From Chamaea fasciata (Eukaryota; Chordata; Aves; Passeriformes; Sylviidae): a stretch of DNA of 64,000 nt. Positions 45,870 to 58,290 of this stretch are shown here, piece by piece. The DNA is taken from NCBI GenBank assembly GCA_029207755.1, contig JARCOQ010000003.1, positions 91,714,646-91,778,645 on the forward strand, written 5' to 3'. The stretch's first letter is position 1; each line of letters starts with the position of its first letter. The position numbers and the translations under genes were made by a program. Below the pieces are notes generated by a model. The model made no database searches. It saw only the letters and a program-made list of their open reading frames with translations, and was not told the DNA's origin.

Positions 45870-45984
45870 TGTAATGGTTTCACGTTTGCTAAATTTAGTG
45901 TAGTGATTTGAGTGTCTTTTCTACTGTGAGATAGGATCAGGAGAAAAGCAAAACGGGTTTACACTTAAAGGGTACAAAGATAGA

Positions 45985-45990
45985 TTTATT
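45985..45990 (-). promoter_or_regulatory. AATAAA poly(A) signal in LTR
   Basis: TTTATT on the plus strand, in the same context as 30470-30475 in the sister copy. Confidence 0.65.
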
Positions 45991-46935
45991 AACGTACACT
46001 AAAGAAAATGAGAATCAAAATGAAACTTTCAAAACACTCCTCCTCTTCCCCCTAAGTTTTCACTTTTTCATAAACAATATAAAGAGACAAAACTTAGAAC
46101 TTGAGGTCAGTACTACTTATAAAATAGTCTTTCATTAAGTCTTTTTAGAGAGAGAAATCTCTCTTGATTTGTTGTGGTAACTGCCTATAAGAAAGAACAG
46201 TTTATCTGTGACTCTTCTACAAAAGTAGCTGTCTGGGAACTTCTGCAGTTGTGGACTTCCTATATTGTGTAGTCTTTCTTGTGTGGCTACATATAGGCTA
46301 TGGATTTATGTATACTGGGGTGTTATTTTAAAGACAAACTACCCTAAAGGCAAAAGATTTTTTATTTCAAGGAACAGAGAGGTCTTCTCACTTCTTCACT
46401 GGCACAGAGGGTTTCTTATCTCATCTCATCTCTCTCTGTTCAAGCATCTCATGGGATCACAAGATAACAGCTTCTAATTCAATATTCGCTCAGTCCATCA
46501 AGATACTTTTGCTTAAAACCACAAATCTGAATAATCATCTCCCCAATCCAAATTTCTATTATTTAAAGGGATATTCCCACATAGTACAGTCTTCTACTAC
46601 ATCTCACAGAAGACTTTCAGCCTAAAACGCTAAGGCATTTTTTCTATCTCCTCATCACTTAGGATACAACTTTTCACTCACTCTGGTATCTTTATACTGT
46701 CTCTTTAAAAATCTCCCACTTTGACCTTTTCTCTCACTCATAGAAGAGAAAGTTTCATCTGCGCCAGGAAAGAGTTAAATCTTGCCCAGGTCTTCTCTCC
46801 CTCCAGCTGAGGTTAGTGGCGTCAGATTTCAAGGCCCCCACAATCCAAGCCTCAGAGGAAAAGGCAGTCAGAAACTAAAGCAGCCAAGATTGTGGATGCC
46901 TCCACCCCATGTCTCATGGGGAGCGTCCACCCTGG

Positions 46936-46977
46936 GCTTGGGGCTGCTCCCAGGAGGCTTGGGGCTGCTCCCGGGAA
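46936..46977. repeat. 21-bp tandem duplication inside the LTR
   Basis: GCTTGGGGCTGCTCCC recurs with period 21. The related LTR at 30333 has only one such unit (CTTACAGCTGCTCCTGG near 31400), so the duplication is specific to this copy or its subfamily. Confidence 0.8.
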
Positions 46978-47345
46978 CCCTGGGGAGAACATCTCCCCTG
47001 GCCCTGGCCGGTGGCAGGGCAGCTGCTGGGGCAAGCCTTAAAATTGGCTAGATGTTAGTAGCTGTGGCTTTCCCCTTCCTGGCCGGCAGCTGCTACCTGG
47101 ACCCAGCTGTGGCCTGGTCCCGCAAACCCTGTGGGGCAGCGGGACCTGGCACGACTCACCCGGCTGCCACACTCCCTGTGTTACCTGCTTGCAAGCTGGA
47201 AGGGAAAAAGAATTTTCCCGGGATTCTCCTGATTTTTAAACCTCTGTGACCCAGAGATGTATCCCTATATTTAATTGGTTAATCCAGTTGTTAATTTAAA
47301 AGTCAGCCGCTAATTCGTTTTTACCATCTGTGCTAAACCAGCGCA

Positions 47346-47350
47346 CTTTT
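47346..47350. repeat. Target-site duplication CTTTT, right copy
   Basis: Exact match to 45865-45869, immediately after the CA end of the LTR. Confidence 0.75.
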
Positions 47351-48640
47351 TTATTGATCCCTTTCTGTGCCTTCGATCGGTATCAGCAGACTTTGAAATG
47401 TAGAAAAAATGTCATAGTTTATATTAGTAAATTTGAAAATAGTATAAGATTATTTGTGCTCTTTCCATATGGAATCTTACCTCTACATGAATTTATGTGT
47501 GAATTCAGACAAAAGCTCCATTTAAGCTAAAATCATGTCCTAACAACTGACAATAGAAACAGCTTTACTGCCTTTATGATTGGTTTACATGTAGACAGTT
47601 TATGTTTAACAGACAGAGCTCTCTCATAAATTATCCTGGGTTTTTATTGTTCAACTACATGTGTTTAAAGCGTAGTATTATATGAAAAATGTTTCCACCA
47701 TAAAATTGTGTGTCATGTGAAAAAAAATCCACTTAAATATATTCCCAGTAAAATTCTGAATGAATTGTTTCATCAGCCTTCTTCAGGCTGAAACTGATAT
47801 GAATATTCATTTACATTTAATAATATCTACATGAAATATGCCATTTGGCATGGGATGAAGTTTCTCCCACCTGAAAGAGATAGACAAGGGAAGTTTATTG
47901 TGGCACTTCAAAGCAATAGCAGTTTTTTATAATCTTGGATAAGTAATTGCCCAAGAAGAATCTCAAGTGGTACAATGTGTATCTTAAGGAATAGACAAAA
48001 GAATACTTAAGAATCGCTTCAGCTTAAATGTAGGAGGAATATCTGGCAGTGAAACTTGTCCTGAAGGCCACCTAACATCACAGGGTTTTTTTTCATATTT
48101 TTAAATTTCATCTGTCAATTTAATAACTTCTGCAATATGTGAAGCCAAAAGCCTACACAGGCAAATTTCGTTAACATACTTCTTTCTTAGGAAGACTGAG
48201 ACTTTCTTACAAGTTAGCTACAATTCTTGATATAAATGTACAGAAAAGGGGGAAAACATTACCATCTTTTCAATTAATTCCATTGAAACTAAGTTTTTAG
48301 TGTAATTCTGGTAGGAATAAAGCACATAAAGACCTGGAATCTCTGCTGATTTCTGGTGAGCAAAGCTTTATGCCTAAAATTAGTGTGAAATCAATAGGAA
48401 GACAAATGTGGTGAAATTGGTTCAGAAACATATGACAGCACACACTGAAAAAATATATTTAAAAAAGCTAAGAGGAAAAAGGTTTACAGAATCTCTATCC
48501 TCTCTTTGACAAATACATATGATAATTTGCTGCACTTTAAAAAATGTGGTTCTATCAAGATTCTAGAAATCAAAAATGGAACTTTTTCATTGGTTTTCTC
48601 ATTGAAAACATTATTTATTCAATTTAGAGACCCATCATAG
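47351..48640. other. 1.3 kb A+T-rich DNA without recognised gene
   Basis: No open frame of note and no repeat recognised. Confidence 0.5.
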
Positions 48641-49290
48641 GACCATAGAGTCATAGAATAACAGGTTGGAAAGAACTTCAGAATCATCTAGTACAACCTT
48701 TCTTGGCAAAAGCACAGTTTAGACAAGATGGCCCAGCACCGTGTCCAGATGAATCTTAAGTGTCCTGCACTAGGGATCTACCACCTCCCTGGGGAGATTA
48801 TTCCAATGGTTAAATATTCTCATTGTGAAAAATTATGCTTGTGAGTCCAGTCGGAATCTTACCCCTCACCTTTTCCATGTGAGTCCTTATAAAAAGGGAG
48901 TCTTCATCTTCTTTGTAGCCACCCTTTAAGTACTGGAGCACAGTGACAAAGGTCTCCCCTTCTCTAAGCTGAATAAGCCTAGTTCTCTTGGTCCTTCCTC
49001 ACATGGTAACTTCCCAGTCATTGATTGTCTTTGTGGTTCTTCTCTGGACCTTCTCCAGCCTGTCCACATCTTTTGGTATAGTGGGAGCGAAACTGAACAC
49101 ATTATTCCAGGTGGCAAAGCCTGAGCAGAGTGGGAGAATAACTTGTTTATCTCTGCTGGTGATTCCATTGTAGATGAGTCCAGAACCCTGCTGGCTTTCT
49201 TTGCAGGAGCAGCACACTGCTCACTCACATTGAGCTTGCTGCCCACCAGGACCCCCAGGTCCCTTTCTACAGAGCTGCTTTTCAGTGCTG
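48641..49290 (-). mobile_element. CR1 LINE, 650 bp, minus strand
   Basis: On the plus strand it starts with GACCATAGAGTCATAGAATA (complement of the 8-bp repeat terminus), then ACAGGTTGGAAAGAACTTC. It continues past ATTATTCCA and TGAATAAGCCTAGTTCTC to TTGAGCTTGCTGCCCACCAG, the complement of CR1 coding-side sequence. The frame is broken throughout. Confidence 0.94.
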
Positions 49291-50230
49291 TTTGATTCAG
49301 ATATGGTACAAAACAGAAGCAAAGAACCTAATTTTATGGAGCATATGATGTTTCTGCTCTTGTACAAGGTAAAATACTATAAAAAGACATATCAATCTAT
49401 GACTTAATAGTTGAAGATTTTCTGAGATAACTATTCACAAACTGCAGATTTAGAATAAAAACTGCATATAAATAGGGATTCAATATTTACCAATCCACAT
49501 TTTACCCTGGAATTTAACATAGGAAATTTCTGACTCACCAAGAATAATGCTTTATTATAACTTATGAATAATAGTGAATTATACAGATAAATCAAGGTCA
49601 CCTGGAAGATATTTAACATATTAGTCATAAGATCTATGGTGGAGTTCATTAAATGCATTTATAAACCATGTTAAGTGTGTTCTCTTCACAATGGTTCCTT
49701 GAAAAATTATTTCCATGCTGATGAAAAAATGCATGTATTTGCTAATTACAATATTTCCCCCATTTTTTTTTTCTGTTCTTAGTCTTTATAGTTATGGATA
49801 TTATATATAAATTTACTAAAATAACTAAGGAAGCAAAAATAATCGAAAAATTAAATCCTAGAACATTCATATTAAATAAATCTATTGGCTTTTCTATTGT
49901 CTGGGGTAAAAAAATATTACTCTCACATCTCAAGTAAGTGGTAGTTCATTGTATAAAAAGCAATGCAAGATAGTATTGTAAATTAGCTATATGGTACAGT
50001 GGTGATATACCACTATTGCGATACATTGATGCCAAAGAATTTATGCATCTGCAGGTTGTTAAGTGTGGCAGAGGACTTCTGAAAGGAGTGGTAGATTTTG
50101 GGTATCAAACCCTGTTCCTCTATTTAAATTTTTTCATACATTTTGATTGTTATTCAGTATCCATGTAAATGTGAAAATCCTAAACATTCCCAAATCAAAA
50201 AAACCCAAACCAAATCAAACCAAAACAACC
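49291..50230. other. 0.9 kb A+T-rich DNA, ends in A/C-rich low complexity
   Basis: No gene or mobile element seen. 50191-50230 is an A/C-rich stretch made of CCAAA-like units. Confidence 0.5.
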
Positions 50231-50492
50231 TAGAGTTCTCCATTCTTAGGGGGATGCTCCAAGATGAGACTCCAATTCCCTGTGGCTGCAGTCAGATTCT
50301 TTGTGGCTTGCTTGAATTTCTGTCTCTGTGACCTGCAGTGGGTGAGCAGTAGTCCTTTTATGGAAAAAAAAAAAAAAAAATCAGAGGGATAGCATCTGAG
50401 GAATGAAAAATCTGAATTTGAATCCTCTTGAGGCAAGAATAGGACCTGGACCTCCCACACAGTCTGAGTGTTGTAACCAATAGGCTATTATG
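50231..50492 (-). mobile_element. Candidate tRNA-derived SINE, decayed
   Basis: On the minus strand the head reads TAGCCTATTGG (A-box-like, complement of 50477-50487) and GGTCCTATTC (B-box-like, complement of 50437-50446). They are 41 bases apart start to start, close to the spacing of the internal Pol III promoter boxes in a tRNA. The sequence between them (GGTTACAACACTCAG, then TGTGGGAGGTCCAG) resembles the head of tRNA-derived SINEs. An A/T-rich body follows and contains 17 T on this strand (50364-50380 on the complement). The tail and left boundary are uncertain, and no target-site duplication was found. It is not a working tRNA, because the acceptor stem cannot be folded. Confidence 0.5.
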
Positions 50493-51208
50493 CAAATATC
50501 CAACGGCACTGAGATATAAAGTGACTGTGATTACTGTGCTTTGTGCTGAGTTTAGTGCTATCATTGTGTGGGAGACATCTTCAAAGTAGACAAGTTGGGT
50601 CCAACTATGTTGTTTTGTTTGTAAATCACCCAAAACCTTAGCTGTTCAGATACTGTCTTCAGTGAAAGTGTCTGATCTTCTGGGGGCGTACACTAATGCA
50701 CCTTTTGGTGTCAGGGGAAGAGATGAAAATCTAAGCACTCTACAGACTCATAGGCATTATAGTCAGGAATCTTTTTGAATGTTTTAAATTGAATTGCTTA
50801 GATTTCATATTGATATGCTTCTGTCCTTTTCTGGGCTGCAGTAGTTCATTACAGTTTAATTAAAATTCATCTTATAGAAAACTCCTTATATCTACATATA
50901 AAGCTGATTTTTTTGGTGATTATTATTGCTGCAGACCATTTATTTATAAGAATGGTTGCAGCAGTCAGACTGAAAATTCTTGGTCACTCTGAGGGGGGCC
51001 AAGGAGGGAAGGAAGGATTTTTCTGTGGAATACTCTTCTCAAAACGATTTCAAACCTCATTTTTTTTGTTTCACAGCTATTTTCAGGTTTGTCACTCCCC
51101 TTGTTCCTTCCCCCACCTCCGAAGGTTCCTGAGGGGTCTTTTGGGTTACTAATGACCCCAGCTAGGGGAAAGAGTAAAGTACTGATGGCTGTTGTTAAGC
51201 TATGGCAT
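50493..51208. other. 0.7 kb DNA without recognised gene
   Basis: Possibly includes the 5' flank of the SINE candidate. 50985-51170 is richer in G+C and C-runs. Nothing recognisable. Confidence 0.45.
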
Positions 51209-51760
51209 TAGAATAATAGGTTAGATTGGAAAAGGCTTCTGGGATCAAGTCCAGCCTTTAATCCAGCACTGCCAAGTCTACCACTAAACTATGCTGCTTG
51301 GTTTCTCAGCTATGCATCTTCTAAATACTTCCAGGGATGGTGACTCCATCACTTCCCTCAGCAGTCTGTTCAAGTTCTTCACAGCCCCCTTTCAGGGAAG
51401 AAATTTTCCTTGCTATCCAGTTCAAACCTCCCCTGGCACAACTTGAGGCCATTTCCTCTTGTTCTGTCACTTGTTTACCTGAAAAAGAGACTGACCCTCC
51501 CACAGCTAAAGCCTTCTTTCAGGCAGTTGTAGCAAGGGATAAGGCTCTCCCTGAGCGTCCTTTTCTCCAGACTAAGCAAGCCTAGCTCCCTCAGTTGCTC
51601 CTCATAGGGCTTGTGTTACAAACCCTTCACCAGGCTTGTTGCCCTTCTCTGGAATCCCTCCGGCACCAGTCATTTTTAGTGAGAGGCCCAGAACTGCACA
51701 CAGAATTTGAGGTACAGCCTCAGAAATGCCAAATTCAGAGGGGTGATCACTGCCCTTGTC
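51209..51760 (-). mobile_element. CR1 LINE, 550 bp, minus strand
   Basis: On the plus strand it starts at GAATAATAGGTTAGATTGG and shows TTCCAGGGATGGTGACTCC, CCCCTGGCACAACTTGAGG, TTCTCCAGACTAAGCAAGCC and CTCCTCATAGGGCTTGTG, all CR1 landmarks in reverse. The terminal 8-bp repeats on the left are mostly lost. It is 5'-truncated near 51760. Confidence 0.94.
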
Positions 51761-54700
51761 TTGTTGGGGTTCCTCCATTAAGTTCCTCAATTAAGTCTTG
51801 ATAAATGCATATACCTTGTTTTGGCTAAATCAGTTTAACCAATTAAGTCAATTTAAAATAACAGCAAAGATTAGAAAATGAAGACTCTAATCTGGATTTG
51901 CCACATTGGGTACACTTGCATGAGCTGCCAAGTGAACTGCTACTCTAATTACCCTGTTTTCAATGCCTTTTTAGTTAGCCTAAGTATTTAGACTAGTGAG
52001 CATTAGCTTTTAGGAGCATGCTTTTTTTTTTTTTTTTCTTTTTCTTTTTATTTTTCTTTTTTTTTCTTTTTCTTTTTCTTTTTTTTTTTCCACCTTCAGT
52101 AGGTCCTAGGAGCCAGAAAAGCACAGCTACATAAAGGATATTATATTTCTGTATTTTTAACTGGTAAGGCTTAGTATTGTTGAACATGTCATGCACAGAT
52201 TTTTTACCAGAGTTTGTGGTAATTAGTTCATTACTTTCGTTGATGAAGTGAAACAGCCTGTAAATATAGGAGAGAAAGCTTCAGAAGCCTATTGAATGTT
52301 TTGTTGATTTGTTTTCAGAATGACATGTTGAGCTTTCCATGGATAGTTAATACACATTACACAGCTTCCACTGTATCAAAATGTGTTTACTTCACTATTC
52401 CCCAACTAGAACAGGACTAGAGCAGGAAGCAATTGAAAGAGCATGAACAGGACATGCAAATTATTTCTTGATATAACTTTTGGGAAAGACAAGTTAAGAG
52501 CCTCTAAAAATTAGTGTTTTCTTGGGAAGGGACTGCCAGGAAAAATAAATTTTCTCCAGTAGTTAAAAGGCTGGAGGTTGTGCATAAGTCTGCAATGGAT
52601 GTTAACACCCAGTCATTAAATGAAGAAATATATGTATTCTGCAAACTCTCAGGTCCATTATTAATGGAAATAATGTGAACAAAATTCAGTCCTATGATAT
52701 ATATATTTGGTAATAGAGGAAATAGTGCAGGGCTTAACAAAAATTCTTAGCTTTTTGTGCATGGGACTTCAGATGAACTGGAAGGCATCTTATTAGTAGT
52801 AAAAAAACCCAAACCAAAAACCAAAACACCCTTGCCAAGCAGATGAAAGTTGTGCACATGTATATGTATATCTCCATGCTACGGATTTCTGCAGAGACAT
52901 TATTTCGTCTCACATGGTCTAAGAGGCATTATTTTAAAGTGGATCTTTCAGGGTGATTGGATTGGCTTCTTGGGCAAAAGTGTTACAAACACCCCCTCCC
53001 ATTAATATGCTAATAAAACTAATAAAACACTATGAGCCAATTTTAACTTCTATTAATTATTTTGGTGTTTCAAGGCCTTAAAATCTTCCTCAGGAAAAGA
53101 ACAATAAATTGATACTTAAGAGTAGTTTTGTTCAGTTTAGTAGCATTGTTTGGAAATTCAAGTATCAGTACTTAACTCTATATCAGTATTTGTTCTGACA
53201 TAGATAAGGACTTCTGTAACAGTTATATGCCACAAACAACACACTTAAGTATAGGCTGACAGTAGAAGCATGAGGTGAAAGACCAGATGTGAATACAGAG
53301 TTAGGTATAATATAATATGCTGTTATAGGTTACTCTGAGCACTGATTCCTTTCCTGTGATAAATTACAAGGTGTAGGGAAAATATTCTTTCTCATCTTTT
53401 GAAAAGAAGAGGTGAATATTGCCAACACAGTTTCTGCAGCAGCATTGTATTCAAGCCTCTAATAGTGCTGACTTGGTCCCAGTTTATAGCATAGTCCACA
53501 GCATGCTATGCTTTTATTCATCCCCACAGTGAATTGAAGGCAGGCTGTACACTTCTCTGTTAAACAAATACACCAGCTTTCATTTAAATAACGGCTCTAA
53601 ATGACTGCTAAGTAGAACTACTATAGTGCTATTAATATGCTTCTAGTTAGTATTATGTTTTGACAGAACAAAATAAGGAAATCTTAAGACTATGAAATGA
53701 ATTCAATTTAACAACTTTTTATCTTGAGAACAAAGTAAAAATAGATTATTCTTATAATTAGGTAACTGTAATATGCCTTCATATGAAAAGTTTTGGCACA
53801 ATATTTCAGTGAGCTGAAATTTAATACATAGGAGAATTGCATAATAGTGGTAAACAGACTATAGAATAAGTCTAGACAGGCAAGTCTTGTTTTATCTTCT
53901 CCCATTAACTGTGATGCAAGAACAGGAGTGTTCAGCATATGATTGCACTATTGATTTAAGTGCTTAAAGCTGTGCAATCAATACTATATAGAGCCATTAA
54001 TGGAAAGAGGTCATCATCACATACAAGAGCTTGGGAGCCTTTTTTTGTTTTTCATAGATAGTGTTGATTGTGTTGCTAAAAGAATTTATGAATTAACCCT
54101 GGCAGGTGATTTGAAGTACTGATTTGATTAAAATAGTATTTGTTCTCTTTAGTCAGAATTAAAGATTTAGTTTAAGTTACAATGATGTAGAATTAGTAAT
54201 TTTGCATCTATATAGGGACAGGTATATTTGAGGAACACTGAAACTGGCCCTACCTCTGTGAGAAATGATTGAGAATCCATGGTTCTGAACTGAGGAAAAG
54301 ATATGGATAGTCTCATGGCATATAGCAGTTTCTTGATCTGATTTTTGTTGTGCAAATACTTTTTAGTGATGCTTGAATGCTGACAACCTAGTTAAATGCC
54401 ATCCCCTATATGTATGATCAGGAATTAGTTTTAAATATTAAATTCTTTAAAGATTTTATCACTGTTTAATTTGCATGTCTTTTTTCCCATTTTTGAAAGA
54501 CTTCACTAGGTTGGTGCTAGATTTACATGCTGACTGGGATGTAAATGTAATGGCAGATCTTCTGTGTTAAAACCGTGTCTTAATTTGTAAATGAAAAAAC
54601 AATGCCTTATTTTTAGGAAGGTGACACTTTCTTTCTTTCCTTGTTTTTTAATGACCTGAAACTACTCCAACTTATTTTGCTGTGCTATTCTTCAAATTGC

Positions 54701-56784
54701 CATGTCCATTCTCTTCTGACCTCTTACAGATTTATTCATATATGTATTTTGGAAAAGCTTCAGAAAGTAACTTTGGATTAAAGTAGTGTTTTCCATTTCA
54801 TATAGAAACTGAATTCAGTTGCTAGAGAAGGATTTTGGACTCAGTGATGTATTATAGATGCATAGGATGAAACTGATACATGTGAACTTGAGAACTGTAG
54901 TGAGTAAGATGAATTTATGCCTCCGACAGACTAAATATGGAAATACAGATTTACCAGTGTGAGATGGCTATTTAACAAAATAATTATCCCTAATTGTCAA
55001 TCCTTTTTTTGAAGGAAGCTTTCCAAGTACATTTCAAAATCCTGGGAACCTAAAATTCACCACTGCTGGACACCCAAGTCCACAGTTTCATTACTCAGGT
55101 TTGTTTTGTGTCTTATCCTAATTTTGCCTCTGTTTTCAGTCTCTCACCCCTGCTCACTAGAGCAGTTAATAGTCTTAGGAGTTTTCAGTGTGCTTCATAC
55201 AGAATGATTCTTTTGCACTCAGTTTTCAAAAGAATTATTGTGACTTTTAAACTGAAAATGAGAATTCAATTTATGCTTAAAATCGTCTTAGTGCAAGCCA
55301 CAATGTAGCGTCCTCTGCTACTTCTCCCGTGCTTCATCATAAGGCCATGGGTTGAATTTCCTTAGCTGTGTGACCTGATGAGAAATTAATTGTCTGAAAA
55401 ATGTTTTTAGCTTTTCCTTGAATGGACATCTCTGGAAACAGTGTGAGGAAAATGTTTGAGGAAAGAGAGCAAAAGGAAAACAGGCCTGACATTTTAGCAA
55501 GAGTCTCTTCTTGTACTGGGTTAAACATAACAATGCATCTGGAAGAACATTTTCCAACCTCCATTTAGCTTGGAGTTTCTTTTCTTTTTGTTAAATATAA
55601 ATTCTGACCCAATTATAAATATCTATAGCCCAAAAACTGGACTCCACTTTTCAGCTGTAATTAAATGTCATAGAAATATGCTATTTTTCCCTACCAAAAT
55701 TACTGTTCTTACATTGATAATCTCGCATTAACTTGTGAGATTTTATATATATTTGCATTTGGGTCTGAGAATAGATTCAAAATAGTTCTAGTTATGTCGT
55801 AAGAGAATAATTATGAATCGAAAGAGAGGAAGACAGCTACATTTAAGGGGATAAAGGTTATATGTGTAATAGAGCACCAAACTCATAAAAGTGTTTGTGT
55901 TAGTACTTGCTTCTGTCAAATTTTGGACCTTTACCTTGATATTGATAAAAGGTTATAGACTTTATTTAAGCTTGAATCTCCCATTCAAATGAGTAGTTTT
56001 GCTGATGAGAAAAGATCTGCTCAGTAAGCAAGAGCTGATAATAAAGACTGTAGAGTTTGTAATAACCTCAATAAAAATCTTGCAGTCTTCCAGAGAAAGT
56101 ATTAGGCTAGATACCTGTGTCTCCTGTATCTGTGCTCAGAGATAAGGAAAATATTTTATGACTCAACACATAAATGACTGTAGGTTATTTGGCCTTGTGC
56201 TTTGGTCTGAAACCAGCATATTTCATTACTAGAAAAGTATTTTCCGAAAGAAAGAAATACTCATCTAATCAGACATGTAGGAAATACAAGATTTCCCTAA
56301 AAGTAAGAAACTTCAGGAACATGCCAACTCATCAATATGAGAGATTGGGATCTGCCCGCCCAAGGATCTGCCAGAACTATCTTTCTGTTTGGAGATTCTG
56401 GGACTGATTCAGGGCATTGAATTCCCCCTTCCTGCATAGCCCCGGATCCAGAAGTTCAGTTTTGTTTAGGGTTTTTTGGTTCTTTGTGGCTTTCCAGTTT
56501 GATATGTCTCATTACCAAGTCGTGGCTTCTAAGTTTCCAAGGTGTTCATAGTAAGTCTAATATGCTGTAGACACAGTGTTTTTTCTTTAGGACAGTGACA
56601 AAGAAGTACCTGAAATGTGTAAAAAGAGCCAAGCCTTTCTGGATAGGGTCCTATTGCAGCAGAAAATGCCTGAACAACCTTCTCTGCTCAGAGGTGGGGA
56701 CGCTGTAGTTTCTTGTCACCAGCTGTGCAAGCTCATCAGAGAGTGAACTACATTATCTTATTCAAATGATCCTATGCAAACATC
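51761..56784. other. 5.0 kb A+T-rich DNA without recognised gene
   Basis: Frames of 79 codons or fewer, unrecognised. A T-rich tract lies at 52021-52091. An A/C-rich CCAAA-type stretch lies near 52803-52830. The part from about 56330 to 56780 is richer in G+C but shows no recognised repeat. Confidence 0.45.
52021..52091. repeat. T-rich (TTTTTC)n tract, 71 bp
   Basis: T runs spaced by single C. On the minus strand it is an A/G-rich tract that yields a Lys/Arg-only stretch in a chance frame. No AATAAA lies beside it, so it is read as low complexity rather than a retrocopy tail. Confidence 0.85.
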
Positions 56785-56896
56785 AGGAACAGGCTGGATG
56801 GGGCATAGAGCTACCTGGTCTAGTGGAAGATGTCACTGCCCATGGCAAGAGGGTTGGAATTAGGTGATCTTTAAGGTCCATTCTAACCTGAGATAC
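56785..56896 (+). mobile_element. CR1 LINE tail, 110 bp, old
   Basis: A plus-strand fragment with AGGCTGGATGGGGCATAGAG, CCTGGTCTAGTGGAAGATGT, CACTGCCCATGGCAAGAGGG and GATCTTTAAGGTCCATTCTAACC. The terminal repeats have decayed. The words match the CR1 subfamily of the copy at 60262. Confidence 0.88.
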
Positions 56897-58198
56897 TTCA
56901 AACTTCCATGAAACCTTTCAAATTACTGTGAATTTCTGCATATCATCTGGAGCATGACTAACCCCTATATCTAGGTGCACCACTCTCCTAAATTCTTGCT
57001 CGATGATTTTCAGTATTTGGTTATCAGAAGGGGCAAGGCCTTCTACTGGCTAGGAGATAATTAGAGACAAATCCCCTTTTCTGCATAGATGAATAACTCA
57101 CACCACTGCTTCAGATACCAAAAAAATTATGTACATGGTAATTTCAGTGTTAGTATTTGGACTGAGGCACTAAAATATTCATTAAATGCACACTGCTGAG
57201 GAATTCCATGTATTCTGCAAAGCCATGGCATATATCTGCTGTGAAAAAAGTGGCGTGTTTACCTTCTGTTGTCTTTACCTTCTGTTTTTCACTCTATGTT
57301 GCAGTGGTCAGATGGTGTCACAAAACTTATGGAATTTGGAAAGAGGAAAAAAAACCATGGAAAGCTCTTTTAAATCTGGAGGAAGCACAGATTGTTTCCA
57401 GTCATATCATTAACAGAACAGCAGGGCTCAGCATCTCTCCTATAATCCTCAATACATAAGAGACTTGAGTATGCATAAGGGATTTTCATGTTACTATTTT
57501 TGTAAACAATGCATTTTTGCAGCTTTTCTGATGCATGGAATAAATTTTCAAACCAAGAATAGTGAGATAAAATTGAGAAGAAAGCTCTCACTTAAACAAT
57601 TTGATCATAATCTCTCTATACAAAACATGACCAATACACAGAACAATAGAATTTAACTTAAAAAATCAAAGTGAACATTAAAGAGAACATAAGAATAGCC
57701 TTTTATATTCCCTCACAACTCAAATCAGTTCCTTCCTTTATTAAAGACCGATTTTTAAATTTTGCAACCCTGAAGGATGTGCAGTGATTAATCACTTCCT
57801 CATACTTGTGTCCCTGTTTAGTTTTATTTAGTTTCATTTTTATGGAAAGAAAAAATTGCCGGGTTGCTTCTCTTCTGTTTATTCTTGGGATTTCAGAGGT
57901 TTTGCTTTCTTCTGATCCTTTTTTTCTCAGCTGTTGAAATTGATACATTTCTCATACTGTCAAAATAAATATGCTTTGACAGAATTGTAGCGATTGTAAT
58001 GCCTAACTGTAGTATATAGTACTGGCAATATAATTTAATAAGTAATTTCTTTTTGAAGTCAATTACAAAGTATTCCTACAAATCAAAAGAGAAGATTTAA
58101 AAGAGTTTCCCTCGTGAAAATCCTATAGAACTCTTTTACATGTGAAAACCATTTTATAAGTGCAATTTTTGCTTCCAACATAGTACTGAAAGTATTTG

Positions 58199-58290
58199 TA
58201 TGTGCATGTATATATATATATATATGCACATATATATGCACTATATGTGTATATATATACACTATATATATGTACATATACTCTAAATAT
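58199..58290. repeat. (AT)n / (TATATG)n cluster
   Basis: Alternating purine-pyrimidine DNA made of TA runs broken by TGCACA, TGCAC and TGTG. It is rich in short inverted repeats and gives two overlapping Tyr/Ile-rich chance frames on the minus strand. Confidence 0.85.

Larger units (their letters stand above)
45870..47345 (-). mobile_element. Long solo LTR, 1476 bp, with target-site duplication
   Basis: The element starts TGTAATGGTTTCACG and ends TAAACCAGCGCA on the plus strand, so on the minus strand it reads TG...CA. CTTTT flanks both ends, the 5-bp duplication expected for several avian endogenous retrovirus groups. AATAAA lies at 45985-45990 (minus). It shares long stretches with 30333-31868, including GATAGGATCAGGAGAAAA, AAAGATAGATTTATTAAC, AAGTTTCATCTG and GGCTGGAAGGGAAA-like words. 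The left half is A+T-rich and 46770-47200 is G+C-rich; there a 21-bp unit containing GCTTGGGGCTGCTCCC is tandemly doubled (from 46936 and 46957). The open frames inside are by-products of composition. Confidence 0.92.

Noticed and set aside
30333..47345. The two long LTRs as the ends of one provirus
   Set aside because: The left copy lies inside a CR1 that resumes on its other side, and the right copy has its own exact CTTTT duplication. The 14 kb between them holds CR1s and another LTR but no retroviral genes.
50364..50380. A17 run as the poly(A) tail of a plus-strand retrocopy
   Set aside because: It sits inside the SINE candidate, no AATAAA precedes it at the right distance, and no transcript-like sequence lies upstream.
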